NCBI GenBank assembly: GCA_025360845.1
Contig: JANYBJ010000136.1
Coordinates: 1-35,551, forward strand
Length of the DNA: 35,551 nt
Source of the DNA: a bacterium
GTDB lineage: Bacteria > Verrucomicrobiota > Kiritimatiellia > RFP12 > UBA1067
Reading direction: 5' to 3'
Every line of letters starts with the position of its first letter. Position 1 is the first letter of the stretch. The position numbers and the translations under genes are program-made. Positions 1-8,108 of this stretch are shown here, piece after piece. The notes under the pieces were generated by a model. That model was given only the letters and a program-made list of their open reading frames with translations, did not search any database and was not told the DNA's origin.

Positions 1-33
1 GGCGACCGGCGGGTCGCCCAGAAAAAGAAGAAT

Positions 34-711
34 ATGCTCGAAGCCACAGATCTCCATAAAACCTACATCCTGCCCCACAAGCGCGTGGACGTGCTGAAAG
101 GCGCGTCGATCCTTGTGGACAAAGGCGAGCGCGTGGCGATCGTCGGACGCAGCGGCGCCGGCAAGAGCACGCTCCTGCATGTGCTGGGCGGGCTGGACCG
201 GCCCGAGCGGGGCGAGGTCCGCGTGGACGGCCAGCCGCTCTACGCGGTGCCGCAGCGCGTGCGCACCGCCGTGCGGGCGGCCAAGATCGGGTTCGTCTTC
301 CAGTCGTATCACCTCTTGCCCGAGATGGATGTCACCGAGAACGTGATGCTGCCCGCCATGACCGGCGTGCTCAAGATCACGCGGCCGCAGATGCGTCAGC
401 GGGCACTGGCGCTGTTGGAGCAGGTGGGGCTGGCGGACCGCGCCACGCACATGCCGCTGGAACTCTCCGGCGGCGAACAGCAGCGCGTGGCGCTGGCGCG
501 CGCCCTCATCAACGAGCCCGCGCTGATCCTGGCGGACGAGCCGACCGGCAACCTCGACCGCATGACCGGCTCGCAGATCATGGAGTTGCTCTTCGGGCTC
601 TCCTGCACGCGCGAACTCGCCCTGGTGATGGTGACCCACTCGCCCGAGACCGCCGCCCTCTGCGACCGCGTTCTGGAGCTTCACGACGGACTGCTCGTGG
701 CCCGCGCGTAG
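34..711 (+). CDS. lolD: ABC transporter ATP-binding protein, LolD/MacB type
   Basis: This is the nucleotide-binding subunit of an ABC transporter of the LolCDE/MacB type, which in the Lol case powers release of lipoproteins from the inner membrane. The 225 residues are the normal length. Visible motifs are Walker A GRSGAGKST (38-46), the Q-loop FVFQ (87-90) followed by the SYHLLPEMDVTENV stretch typical of this family, the signature LSGGEQQRVALARAL (144-158), Walker B LILADEPTGNLD (164-175) and the H-loop His202. The ATG was chosen because MLEATDLHKTY is the usual family start; the frame is open upstream to the window edge, so a longer start cannot be excluded. The permease partner would be expected to its left, outside the window. 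The many lipoproteins at 28.8-35 kb fit a lipoprotein-sorting role, but an efflux role is also possible. Confidence 0.9.
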   Translation: MLEATDLHKTYILPHKRVDVLKGASILVDKGERVAIVGRSGAGKSTLLHVLGGLDRPERGEVRVDGQPLYAVPQRVRTAVRAAKIGFVFQSYHLLPEMDVTENVMLPAMTGVLKITRPQMRQRALALLEQVGLADRATHMPLELSGGEQQRVALARALINEPALILADEPTGNLDRMTGSQIMELLFGLSCTRELALVMVTHSPETAALCDRVLELHDGLLVARA

Positions 712-994
712 ACTGTAATCCTCTGCGGACGCCTCGGGGAGGCGTCCCTATACCTTGAGCGTTGAACGTTTGTTTGAACTCTCAACTCTCAATCTACGAA
801 TGTTGCCAATCCGTTTGCTCCCGCTCTGCGGGCGGCGGGCTGACCACCCTTCCCCTACCCTGACAAGTTAGCAATTGGGTGAGCTTTTGCAGCTTTTGCA
901 TTAACTGAATCAAGCGAAATGAGTATCTTTCCGCCTGTATCGTGTGGTCGTTTCAACAAATAGTTAAAGGTCAACAAAAGAAGGAGTTCATCTC
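712..994. other. Intergenic region with a hairpin and short repeats
   Basis: This 283-bp gap holds no gene I can support. It contains the hairpin at 727-747, then a stretch related to sequence at 4966-5011 (shared words TTGAGCGTTGA and GAACGTT), and a perfect tandem pair of the 9-mer GCTTTTGCA at 883-891 and 892-900. The tandem pair could be a protein-binding site for the downstream gene. No convincing -35/-10 pair was found. Confidence 0.5.
727..747. repeat. Palindromic hairpin GGACGCCTC-GGG-GAGGCGTCC
   Basis: A perfect 9-bp stem with a 3-nt loop lies 15 nt after the ATPase stop codon. No T-run follows, so it is not a classical intrinsic terminator. The same design (GGACGGCTC, 3-nt loop, GAGCCGTCC) recurs at 4662-4682 next to the duplicated ATPase 3' end, in opposite orientation judged by the flanking bases. 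The two are probably members of one dispersed palindrome family. Confidence 0.7.
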
Positions 995-3900
995 ATGAAG
1001 TATGACATCAGATGGGTCTATGCTGCGGCGCTTCTCGGTTTGGCGGGTTGGGTTCAGGCGGCGCCGCCGACCGGGTGGGTGGATATGGGTTTCTCGGGGA
1101 ATGGCTACGGAAACGAGGCGTCGTATGCGGTTGTGGGCAGCGCGGTGAACATCACGGTCAATGGCAGCGGCGACGACATATGGGGTAACGATGACCGCGG
1201 ACGTTTCGTCTTTAAACCGCTCGCGGGCGACTGCGAAATCATGGCGACCATCCCGGCGATCACCGCCCCATTCGGCGAGTGGGCGCGTGTCGGATTGATG
1301 ATGCGCGGTTCGATCATGGCCAATGCCGCACACATCTCGGTTTTTCGCACCAAAGGCGGCGCCGAGGGCGCGCGCGCCGAGTTTTCGATGCGCCAGTACG
1401 ACGGGTGGAACGACGAGAACGCGGTAGTCAATTTCGCGCCGGGCATTGACGCGCGCCTGCGCTTCGTGCGGCAAGGCAACCTCTTCACATCTTGGGGCAG
1501 CACCAATGCTCCAGCTTATGACCAGTGGATTAAGCTGAACGAACGGACCCAGACGACGCTCTTCGGCTCCATGAACGTGGGCCTGCTGGTCTCGCGCTGG
1601 GGGGGTGGGGATGCCGGACGACCCGACATCCTGACTGTCAACTTCGGGGACGTCAAGGCCCGCAACCTGGTGACGGCAACGGTAGCCGAACCCAATGTGT
1701 CTGTGGCTTGGATCGGCGATCCTGCGGTCGCCGGCGGCACGGTGGTCGGGTATGCGGTCGAGCGCGCGGCCGGATCGGGCGGGGCCTTCGCAGCCTTGGG
1801 CGACACGGCGGCGGGCGTGCTGACATATTCCGACGCCACGGCGAGTGCGGGAGTCTCCTACCTCTATCGGGTCTATGCAAAGGTGGACGTCGGCGGGGTC
1901 ACCAACAACGTCCTGGTCGGCACGAGCTTGGCGGCGCGGCGGACCGTCGGTTTCACTGCCCCGGCTGCTCCAGTCAACGGTTTGGCGGTCGAGTACTATC
2001 AGCCGAGATCGCCGCTGACACTGGTGGGTGCCCGCGTGGATCCCAATATCGACAACCCGTGGTTTGCGACCGGATATCCGTCCTCTGCCACCAGCGGACT
2101 TACAGGCGGCGGCAATCCTAACTATTTCCAAGCGTATTGGACCGGCACCATCACGCCCCCTGAATCAGGCGTGTATGGGTTCGTGCAATCCACCGACGAT
2201 GATTTTTACATGTGGTTCGAGGGCCTGCAGATCATGAGCCAGCCAGGCTACCGCAACATGACCGAGATGTACACGATCCCGGTGTGGATGGAAGCCGGCC
2301 GGCGCTACCCGATCCGTATCGAGTTCGCCGAGGGCGATGGCGGGCAGGAGATCCACCTCAAATGGTTCAAGGGCACGGACACGCCGTCGATTGTCCCGCA
2401 GTCGGCTCTGCAACCCTTCCCGCAGCCGTGGCAGCACCGCGATGTCGGCGACAGCCCGCGCTTCGGCAATGCGTTCTACGACTACACGACGAAGGCTTTC
2501 ACCTTGACCTCCGGCGGCTTAGGCATCAACCCCGCGACGGGCCGGGATGACGGGCACTTCGCGTGGCAGTCCTGCGCGACGGACTTTGACCTGGCCGCCA
2601 AGGTGACGCTGACCGCGCCGACGCCGGCAGGCATGGCGGCGGGGCTCTCGGTGCGAAGTTCCAACGCGGACAACGCGGTTGCGGTTTCTCTGGTCGTGGC
2701 GTCGACGGGCGACGGCTCGGGGCGCCAAGTGGCTCTTGCTGTGCGTTCTGCCGACGGCGGTACGCCCACAGTGACGACCTACACCGTGCCCGAGACGCCG
2801 TCCGACCTGCGCCTGACGCGGCGCGGCGGCAACATCCAGGCCTATTACCGCACGGCGAGTTCCGGCGGCTGGGTGAGCGTCGCGGAGCTGACGACCACAC
2901 TTACAGGAACGCTCAACGCGGGCCTGACGGTCTTCTCGGGCGATGTGGCGCAGACCGCGACAGGCGTGTTCGACTCGATCAGCCTCTTCACGTCGCTGGG
3001 CGGAGCCTTTAACGTGACGGTTGCCAGTCACCAGGCAACGGTGGTGAATACGGCGGCGGAGACGCCGATGAAGACCCGGCAGACCAAGGACGCGCTCCCG
3101 AATGTGGAGTACTATTGGGCCGACGCACTGAACGGCGAAGTTAATAACTACACGGTCTACCGCTCCAACCGGCCGGATCAGCTCGGCACGGCGTTGGGCG
3201 ATGCCCCTGCGCCGGGGTTCACCTATGTCGACCCGATTCCTGCGGTCAACACCCTCTACTTCTACCGCATGCAGACCACCTATAAGATGGGTGCGCTGGC
3301 GGGCGGCGGATCGAACGACCTGCTGGTCGCCACCCAGCCGTACGGTATCTCGGACGGCAGCGTCAACGGCGGCGGCACGGGCCTCTATACCGAGTATCTG
3401 CGCGAGCGCAACAATGACCAAGGTCACGGCCCGGTCGCACTCCATCTCCCGGCCCACGCGGTTGTGAACGCCGTGACAGATTGGAACAAAGTCAACGATA
3501 CGACTCCCATCATCGATGCCGCGACTTCACAGGACGGCAATGCGATCGGGCCCGATTTCTTCATGATGATGTGGGACGGTTGGATTTCGCCGCCGTATAC
3601 GGGCTACTACTGGTTCCAGAGCCACTCCGACGACTCGTTCGGCGTGTGGCTGAACAGCCAGCTCATCATGAACGTCTGGGGTTACACAGGCAACTACATC
3701 ACCTCCGGCGCGGTCTACTTGGAGGCGGGCAAGCGCGTACCGGTCCATATCCTGTTCGAGAACGGCAACGGAGGTGCGTATTACAACCTGCGCTGGAAGA
3801 CCGGACTCGGTTACGGCAGCGGCAACTTCGAGGTAATCCCGGCATCGGCGATGATCCCGCTCAGCACGCAGCAGCCCGCGCCCCGGCTCGTGGCACCCGG

Positions 3901-4525
3901 TTCGGCCCACGAGTTCGGCCAGTGGAGAAACGGAGATATCGACACATCGGCCGACCGGCCCGGGCACGTCGTGATCAGCGGCACGCCTACGGCCTTCGAT
4001 TGCAAGGTCAGCGGCGCCGGCGACGACATCTGGAACAATTCGGATCAATTCCACTTCCTGAGCCAGCAAACCGTCCACGATTTCGAGTTCGAGGCCACGC
4101 TGACCTTCCAGCAGTGGGCGAACGATTGGTCCAAGGCGGGGTTGATGGTGCGCGAGAGCCTGACGGGCGGTTCGCGCCACATCTCGGTTGTCCAGTCGTC
4201 CAATAACGGTCGCAACTTCCAGCGGCGCTGGAACACGGGCGAGGGCTCGGATGGCCGAGCCCCTGGCGTCATCAACCAGAACTCCAATACGATCCCGGTG
4301 ACCTTCAAGGTGGTCCGGCACAGGGCCAAGTTGACGTTCTACGTGGACGGCAACCTCGTTCCGTGGGATGCGGACAACGAAATCGATATCAGCGCGTGGA
4401 ACCAGAACATCAGCGTAGGACTGGCCGTGACTTCGCACAACGGCGGACTCATTTCGGAAGCGGTGTTCCAGAATGTCAAGTTCACGCCGAAATACAATCC
4501 GGGAACCATCATTAGCATCCAGTAA
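995..4525 (+). CDS. Large secreted protein with two PA14 domains and DUF1349/LamG-like modules
   Basis: A 1176-residue exported protein, probably a surface or periplasmic carbohydrate-binding protein. A signal peptide covers about residues 1-23, with a hydrophobic core ending WVQA-A. Modules by eye are: a beta-sandwich of DUF1349/LamG type (about 28-225, with GSGDDIWGNDD), a fibronectin-III-like stretch (about 225-310), PA14 number 1 (about 326-465, with YWTGTITPPESGVYGF), a second sandwich (about 480-665), another FnIII-like stretch, PA14 number 2 (about 798-950, with WDGWISPPYTGYYWF), and a last sandwich repeating the first (GAGDDIWNNSD). The start is supported by AAGGAG at 981-986. No catalytic domain was recognised. 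It stands alone, is followed by two strong hairpins, and sits between two copies of the ATPase 3' end. Binding of glycans is inferred from the PA14 family. Confidence 0.85.
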   Translation: MKYDIRWVYAAALLGLAGWVQAAPPTGWVDMGFSGNGYGNEASYAVVGSAVNITVNGSGDDIWGNDDRGRFVFKPLAGDCEIMATIPAITAPFGEWARVGLMMRGSIMANAAHISVFRTKGGAEGARAEFSMRQYDGWNDENAVVNFAPGIDARLRFVRQGNLFTSWGSTNAPAYDQWIKLNERTQTTLFGSMNVGLLVSRWGGGDAGRPDILTVNFGDVKARNLVTATVAEPNVSVAWIGDPAVAGGTVVGYAVERAAGSGGAFAALGDTAAGVLTYSDATASAGVSYLYRVYAKVDVGGVTNNVLVGTSLAARRTVGFTAPAAPVNGLAVEYYQPRSPLTLVGARVDPNIDNPWFATGYPSSATSGLTGGGNPNYFQAYWTGTITPPESGVYGFVQSTDDDFYMWFEGLQIMSQPGYRNMTEMYTIPVWMEAGRRYPIRIEFAEGDGGQEIHLKWFKGTDTPSIVPQSALQPFPQPWQHRDVGDSPRFGNAFYDYTTKAFTLTSGGLGINPATGRDDGHFAWQSCATDFDLAAKVTLTAPTPAGMAAGLSVRSSNADNAVAVSLVVASTGDGSGRQVALAVRSADGGTPTVTTYTVPETPSDLRLTRRGGNIQAYYRTASSGGWVSVAELTTTLTGTLNAGLTVFSGDVAQTATGVFDSISLFTSLGGAFNVTVASHQATVVNTAAETPMKTRQTKDALPNVEYYWADALNGEVNNYTVYRSNRPDQLGTALGDAPAPGFTYVDPIPAVNTLYFYRMQTTYKMGALAGGGSNDLLVATQPYGISDGSVNGGGTGLYTEYLRERNNDQGHGPVALHLPAHAVVNAVTDWNKVNDTTPIIDAATSQDGNAIGPDFFMMMWDGWISPPYTGYYWFQSHSDDSFGVWLNSQLIMNVWGYTGNYITSGAVYLEAGKRVPVHILFENGNGGAYYNLRWKTGLGYGSGNFEVIPASAMIPLSTQQPAPRLVAPGSAHEFGQWRNGDIDTSADRPGHVVISGTPTAFDCKVSGAGDDIWNNSDQFHFLSQQTVHDFEFEATLTFQQWANDWSKAGLMVRESLTGGSRHISVVQSSNNGRNFQRRWNTGEGSDGRAPGVINQNSNTIPVTFKVVRHRAKLTFYVDGNLVPWDADNEIDISAWNQNISVGLAVTSHNGGLISEAVFQNVKFTPKYNPGTIISIQ

Positions 4526-4533
4526 AAACTCGG

Positions 4534-4574
4534 TTGAGCAGGATGTGGGTCGCTCGGGCCCGCATTCTGCTCAA
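4534..4574 (+). terminator. Long hairpin after the PA14 gene
   Basis: A 16-bp stem begins 8 nt after the TAA stop. The arms start TTGAGCAG and end CTGCTCAA and pair throughout if two G-U pairs are allowed, with an 8-nt loop. There is no T-run, so it may act as an mRNA 3'-end stabiliser or as a terminator together with the next hairpin. Confidence 0.6.
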
Positions 4575-4588
4575 GACGGAATCTCAGG

Positions 4589-4620
4589 CAGGGCGGGCAC
4601 ACTGTGCCCGCCCTGTTGTT
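4589..4620 (+). terminator. Second hairpin, probable intrinsic terminator
   Basis: A perfect 12-bp GC-rich stem (CAGGGCGGGCAC, loop ACT, GTGCCCGCCCTG) is followed by TTGTT. It is the better terminator candidate for the PA14 gene, although the T-run is short and interrupted. Confidence 0.6.
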
Positions 4621-4661
4621 CTCTACCGCTGGAGGCTCTTGTAAAATAATCTCTCCGATGG

Positions 4662-4682
4662 GGACGGCTCCCCGAGCCGTCC
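4662..4682. repeat. Palindromic hairpin GGACGGCTC-CCC-GAGCCGTCC
   Basis: A perfect 9-bp stem with a 3-nt loop, of the same family as 727-747. It lies immediately upstream of the ATPase 3'-end fragment, whereas the first copy lies immediately downstream of the intact gene. Confidence 0.7.
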
Positions 4683-4688
4683 GCCGCG

Positions 4689-4742
4689 CCCGGAGATCGC
4701 GCTCTGGAGCTTCACGACGGACTGCACGCGGCCCGTATTTAG
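4689..4742 (+). pseudogene. Fragment duplicating the 3' end of the LolD-type ATPase gene
   Basis: In one frame this reads PGDRALELHDGLHAARI-stop, against LCDRVLELHDGLLVARA-stop at the end of the ATPase gene at 34-711. At DNA level a run of 23 bases, beginning TCTGGAGCTTCACGACGG, is identical, and the TAG stop is kept. Nothing upstream encodes the rest of an ATPase, so this is a remnant. It could be left from a duplication or from an insertion of the PA14 gene region that copied the target. Confidence 0.75.
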
Positions 4743-4793
4743 GCATCAGTTTGATGGTATTGAGCCCCGGGCGGGGCACCTGTGCCGCGGAAA

Positions 4794-4927
4794 CTGGAGG
4801 GCGAGCGTCCCCGCGAGCCGCGGCCCGCACGGAGACGGGATTTCCAGCGCGACGGGAGACAGTAAGCGCAGCCTTGCTCTGGGCGGCGTCCCGTCGTCTG
4901 CGGCTCGCGGGGACGCTCGCCCTCCAG
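4794..4927. repeat. 134-bp element bounded by perfect 28-bp inverted repeats
   Basis: The arms 4794-4821 (starting CTGGAGGGCGAGCGTCCCCG) and 4900-4927 (ending GACGCTCGCCCTCCAG) are perfect reverse complements. The interior is about 78 bp and has no gene. Copies of the same arm with one mismatch occur at 35017-35044 and 35488-35514, and the first 12 bases recur at the right edge of the window (35540-35551). It is a dispersed, probably non-autonomous repeat. Confidence 0.85.
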
Positions 4928-4977
4928 CGAAAGCGCTCTATCTTTGCTTTCCCTGCGGCTATTTCACTTGAGCGTTG

Positions 4978-5011
4978 AGAGTTGAACGTTCAGCGTTGAG
5001 TGTTCAACTCT
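4978..5011 (-). terminator. 10-bp inverted repeat downstream of the M16 protease gene
   Basis: AGAGTTGAAC (4978-4987) and GTTCAACTCT (5002-5011) are perfect reverse complements with a 14-nt loop. It lies 27 nt beyond the stop of the minus-strand protease gene. There is no clear U-run, so the terminator role is tentative. Confidence 0.4.
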
Positions 5012-5038
5012 TGTCCGACGGGGGAAAGGAGGAACGTG

Positions 5039-7780
5039 TCACTTCGCCGCGGGGTTGCCGTCGGCGTCGAGGAAACCGACTTCGCCGAAGTTGAGCTCGC
5101 GGATGCCCGCCTCAATCTTGGCGCGGTCTCCGACCACCACCCAGACGAGGTGGTCCGGCTGAACCACGGTCTTCGCGGCCGCGGAAACCGAATCCTTGGT
5201 CAGCGCCCGGATCTTGCCCGAATAGGTCTGGAAGTAGTCGTCCGGCAGCCCGAAGCAAACGATCTCGTTCAGCGCGCCGCACACGCTGCCGATGGTCTCC
5301 CACGTGCCGGGCAGCTTGAGCGTCTGGTTCGTGACAACCTTCGCGAACTCGGCGTCGGTGACCGGCTTTGCGGCGAGGATGCCGCGCAGCTCATTGTCGA
5401 GTTCCTGCATCGTCTCCTTGGTCTTGTCCCCCTGCACCTGCACCATCGTCACGAACGGGCGCTGGCCGCGGGCCGCGGCGATCGAGCTGCGCGCGCCGTA
5501 GGTCCAGTGCTTGTCCTCTCGCAGGTTCATGTTGATGCGCGACGTGAAATCGCCTCCCAGGATCTTGTTCGCCAGCTCGATGGCAAGCTCTTCGGGGTTC
5601 GCCTTCGGCGGCGCGAGGTTGCCGACGTAGACCACGGACTGGATCGAGCCGGGCCGGTCGATGATGTACACCGACGGTTTCTCGCGCTGGGCTACGGTCG
5701 CCAGGTTCTTTTGCGGCGCCGCGCCGGGTTCCCAAGCGCGGAAGAGCCGCTCCAGCTTCGGCGTGATTTCGGCCAGCGTGGTGGCGCCCGCGATCACCAG
5801 CGTGGCGTTGTTCGGCTTGAACCAGGTGGCGTGGAACCGCTGCATGTCGGCGGCGGTCAGCTTGGAGACGCTGGCCTCCGTGCCCGAGCCGGTGAAGGGG
5901 TTGCCGTAGGCGTGCCGGGGGCCGTAGAGCAGTTGGGGAAAGACGCGCAGGGCCATGGTGACCGGCTCGGTCTTTTCGCTCTTGATGCCGGCCAGGCGCT
6001 GCTCCTGCCGCCGCAGGAAGTCGGTTGCGGGGAACACCGGGTTCAGGATCACGTCGGCATAGAGGTCGAGCGCGGCGTCGAGGTTCTGCCGCAGCGTGTT
6101 GAGCGAGACGGAACAGGTGTCCAGCGTACTCCCCGCGCCGATATTCGCGCCCAGCAGGGCCAGCTCCTCGCTGATCTCCAGCGCCGTGCGCCGCTTCGTG
6201 CCTTCGGCGAGCATGTCCATGGCGAGCTTCGCGGTGCCGGGCGTCGCGAGGGAGTCCGCCGCGAAGCCGGCGTCGAGGAGCAGGTTGAACTGCACGATCG
6301 GGATGCTGGGGCGCTCGGCGAGGACCACCTTCAGTCCGTTGGAGAGCGTCGCGCGCTGCAGGGCCGGGAAGCGGACCTCGGGCTTGAGTTCCGGCACCGG
6401 CGGCTTGGAGCGGTCCACGTCGTTCGTGCCGCTGGCGTACTTCGGGAAGGGCCGGACTTCGAGCACGTACTGGCCGTCGGAAAGCCACTCCCGCGCCGTG
6501 TCGCGGAGCTGCCGCGCCGTGGCCTCGCGGACCTCCCGCAGCTCGACTTTGTAGTAATCGGGGTTGCCGAGATACACGCTGTTGCACGCCAGTTGGTCGG
6601 ATTTTCCGCCAAAGCCGCCGATGCGCTCAATGCCGCGGATGAAGCCAGCCTCGAACTGCGTCTTCACCCGCTGCAGCTCGCGTGAGGTCGGCCCTTCTTT
6701 GAGAAACCGCGCCAGCTCCTCGTCGATGGCCTTCTCGATCTTGGCGAGGTCCGTGCCGGGAACGGACGTGGCCGTGATGTTGAAGGTGCCGGCGATCTCG
6801 CTCAGGTCCGCATAGGCGCTCACGTCCGTGGCGATCCGGTCGTCGTAGACCAGCCGCTTGTAGAGCCGCGAGGTCTTGCCGCTGGAGAGCACGTCGCCGA
6901 CGAGTTCGAGCAGGTTGCCCGCGGTCGTGCCGTAGTTCGGGATGTTCCAGACCTTGTAGAGGCGGGCCTGCGACACGCGGTCCTCGGCGCGTTGCCGCTG
7001 CATGCCGCTGCGCTTGGCGAGCCAGGCCGACTGCCGCGCGATGGGCGGGCCCGGAGGGATGCTGCCGAAAGCCTTCTTCACCTTTTCGAGCGCCTCCTGC
7101 GGAGTCACGTCGCCGGCCACGACGAGCGTGGCGTTGGCCGCGCCGTAGTAGGCCTTGAACCACTCGCGGACGTCGTCGAGCGAGGCGGCGTTCAGGTCTT
7201 CCATCGAGCCGATGACGGTCCATGAATACGGGTGCCCGGCCGGCCAGATGGTTTTCGTGATGAGCTGATAGGCGATGGCGTAGGGCTGGTTCTCACCCTG
7301 CCGCTTCTCGTTCTGCACGACCCCGCGCTGCTCGTCGAGCCGGCCTTGCGTGATCGCGCCGACCATGTGGCCCATGCGGTCGGACTCGAGCCAGAGCAGG
7401 TAGTCCAGCGCGTCTTTCGGCGCGTTCTCGAAGTAATTGGTGCGGTCCTCGCTCGTCGTGCCGTTCATGTCCGTGGCGCCGACCTTTTCCGTGGCCTTGA
7501 AAAAGTCGTCGTTGAAGTTCTCGCTGCCGTTGAACATCAGGTGCTCGAACAGGTGCGCGAAGCCGGTCTTGCCCGGTTTCTCGTTCTTCGAGCCGACGTG
7601 ATACCAGACGTTCACGGCCACGATGGGCGCCTTGTGGTCCTCGTGGACCAGAAGCGTGAGCCCGTTGTCGAGGACGAAACGGGTGTAGGGGATCTCGATG
7701 GTGTTCTCAGTCGGTTGCGCCGAGGCGCGGACGGCCAGCGCGGACAAGAGTGCAATGCCAAGCGATAATACGTTCTTCAT
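5039..7780 (-). CDS. M16-family zinc metallopeptidase, two-domain, exported
   Basis: A pitrilysin/insulinase-type protease that degrades peptides inside a clam-shell chamber. The inverted zinc motif HLFEH is at residues 76-80, and the third ligand is probably Glu158 in QRGVVQNEKR. The C-terminal half is a second M16 domain lacking the motif, as usual for the family. I start at 7780 (MKNVLSLGIALLSALAVRASA, a clear signal peptide, AGGGA upstream) rather than at 7828, giving 913 residues. It should act in the periplasm or outside the cell. It is divergent from a POT peptide transporter, across a repeat-filled spacer. Peptide digestion followed by uptake is a plausible joint role, inferred from the pairing. 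Confidence 0.92.
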   Translation of the reverse strand: MKNVLSLGIALLSALAVRASAQPTENTIEIPYTRFVLDNGLTLLVHEDHKAPIVAVNVWYHVGSKNEKPGKTGFAHLFEHLMFNGSENFNDDFFKATEKVGATDMNGTTSEDRTNYFENAPKDALDYLLWLESDRMGHMVGAITQGRLDEQRGVVQNEKRQGENQPYAIAYQLITKTIWPAGHPYSWTVIGSMEDLNAASLDDVREWFKAYYGAANATLVVAGDVTPQEALEKVKKAFGSIPPGPPIARQSAWLAKRSGMQRQRAEDRVSQARLYKVWNIPNYGTTAGNLLELVGDVLSSGKTSRLYKRLVYDDRIATDVSAYADLSEIAGTFNITATSVPGTDLAKIEKAIDEELARFLKEGPTSRELQRVKTQFEAGFIRGIERIGGFGGKSDQLACNSVYLGNPDYYKVELREVREATARQLRDTAREWLSDGQYVLEVRPFPKYASGTNDVDRSKPPVPELKPEVRFPALQRATLSNGLKVVLAERPSIPIVQFNLLLDAGFAADSLATPGTAKLAMDMLAEGTKRRTALEISEELALLGANIGAGSTLDTCSVSLNTLRQNLDAALDLYADVILNPVFPATDFLRRQEQRLAGIKSEKTEPVTMALRVFPQLLYGPRHAYGNPFTGSGTEASVSKLTAADMQRFHATWFKPNNATLVIAGATTLAEITPKLERLFRAWEPGAAPQKNLATVAQREKPSVYIIDRPGSIQSVVYVGNLAPPKANPEELAIELANKILGGDFTSRINMNLREDKHWTYGARSSIAAARGQRPFVTMVQVQGDKTKETMQELDNELRGILAAKPVTDAEFAKVVTNQTLKLPGTWETIGSVCGALNEIVCFGLPDDYFQTYSGKIRALTKDSVSAAAKTVVQPDHLVWVVVGDRAKIEAGIRELNFGEVGFLDADGNPAAK

Positions 7781-8108
7781 AATTCCCTGCTTGCCCTTCG
7801 TTTGATGAAACAATAGGATGTGCCACAAAAGAAAAGGATATCAAATTAGAACACCTTGACCTTGGTGTAAACGCAAAACTGTTTGTGAGTTGAAAAAGGC
7901 GCTCGTGTTTGTAGTGGCGCCGTGAGGCGCTCGTGTTTGTCGTGGCGCCGTGAGGCGCTCGTGTTTGTAGTGGCGCCGTGAGGCGCTCGTGTTTGTAGTG
8001 GCGCCGTGAGGCGCTCGTGTTTGTAGTGGCGCCGTGAGGCGCTCGCCGAACCTGCCGAGAATGCCCTTACGGGCACACGTCGAACGGTGACATGTGAAGG
8101 AGCAGACC
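7781..8108. other. 328-bp divergent spacer dominated by tandem repeats
   Basis: This region separates the protease and the transporter. Apart from the tandem array at 7898-8045 it has two weak hairpins (ACACC/GGTGT at 7850-7867 and TGCCC/GGGCA at 8062-8075). Frames running through the array are repeat artefacts, not genes. Confidence 0.6.
7898..8045. repeat. Five tandem 28-bp REP-like units plus a partial sixth
   Basis: Units start with GGCGCTCG at 7898, 7926, 7954, 7982 and 8010, and a truncated one starts at 8038. They are identical except for GTCGTGG in place of GTAGTGG in the second. Each contains TTTGTAGT followed by a hairpin, GGCGCC-GTGA-GGCGC. A GTAG head before a short hairpin is the hallmark of REP sequences moved by RAYT transposases. 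There are no spacers, so it is not a CRISPR array. Confidence 0.9.

Larger units (their letters stand above)
4526..5038. other. 513-bp intergenic region made of hairpins, repeats and a gene fragment
   Basis: No intact gene is supported here. In order it holds two hairpins after the PA14 gene, a GGACG-type palindrome (4662-4682), a fragment matching the 3' end of the ATPase gene (4689-4742), a 28-bp inverted repeat pair (4794-4927) and a 10-bp inverted repeat (4978-5011). It is a sink for repetitive sequence between two convergent genes. Confidence 0.7.

Noticed and set aside
4604-4978. 124-codon open frame in the intergenic region
   Set aside because: It runs through hairpins, the ATPase fragment in a wrong frame and the 28-bp inverted repeat; no ribosome site and no sensible protein features.
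5000-6685. 561-codon plus-strand frame over the M16 gene, and similar long antisense frames at 17716-19164, 8751-9416 and 34020-35540
   Set aside because: All lie opposite well-supported genes and give low-complexity Arg/Ala/Val/Gly-rich products without recognisable domains.
7898-8045. Possible CRISPR array
   Set aside because: The 28-bp units are directly contiguous with no spacers, and each has a GTAG head plus hairpin, as in REP sequences. No cas gene is nearby.
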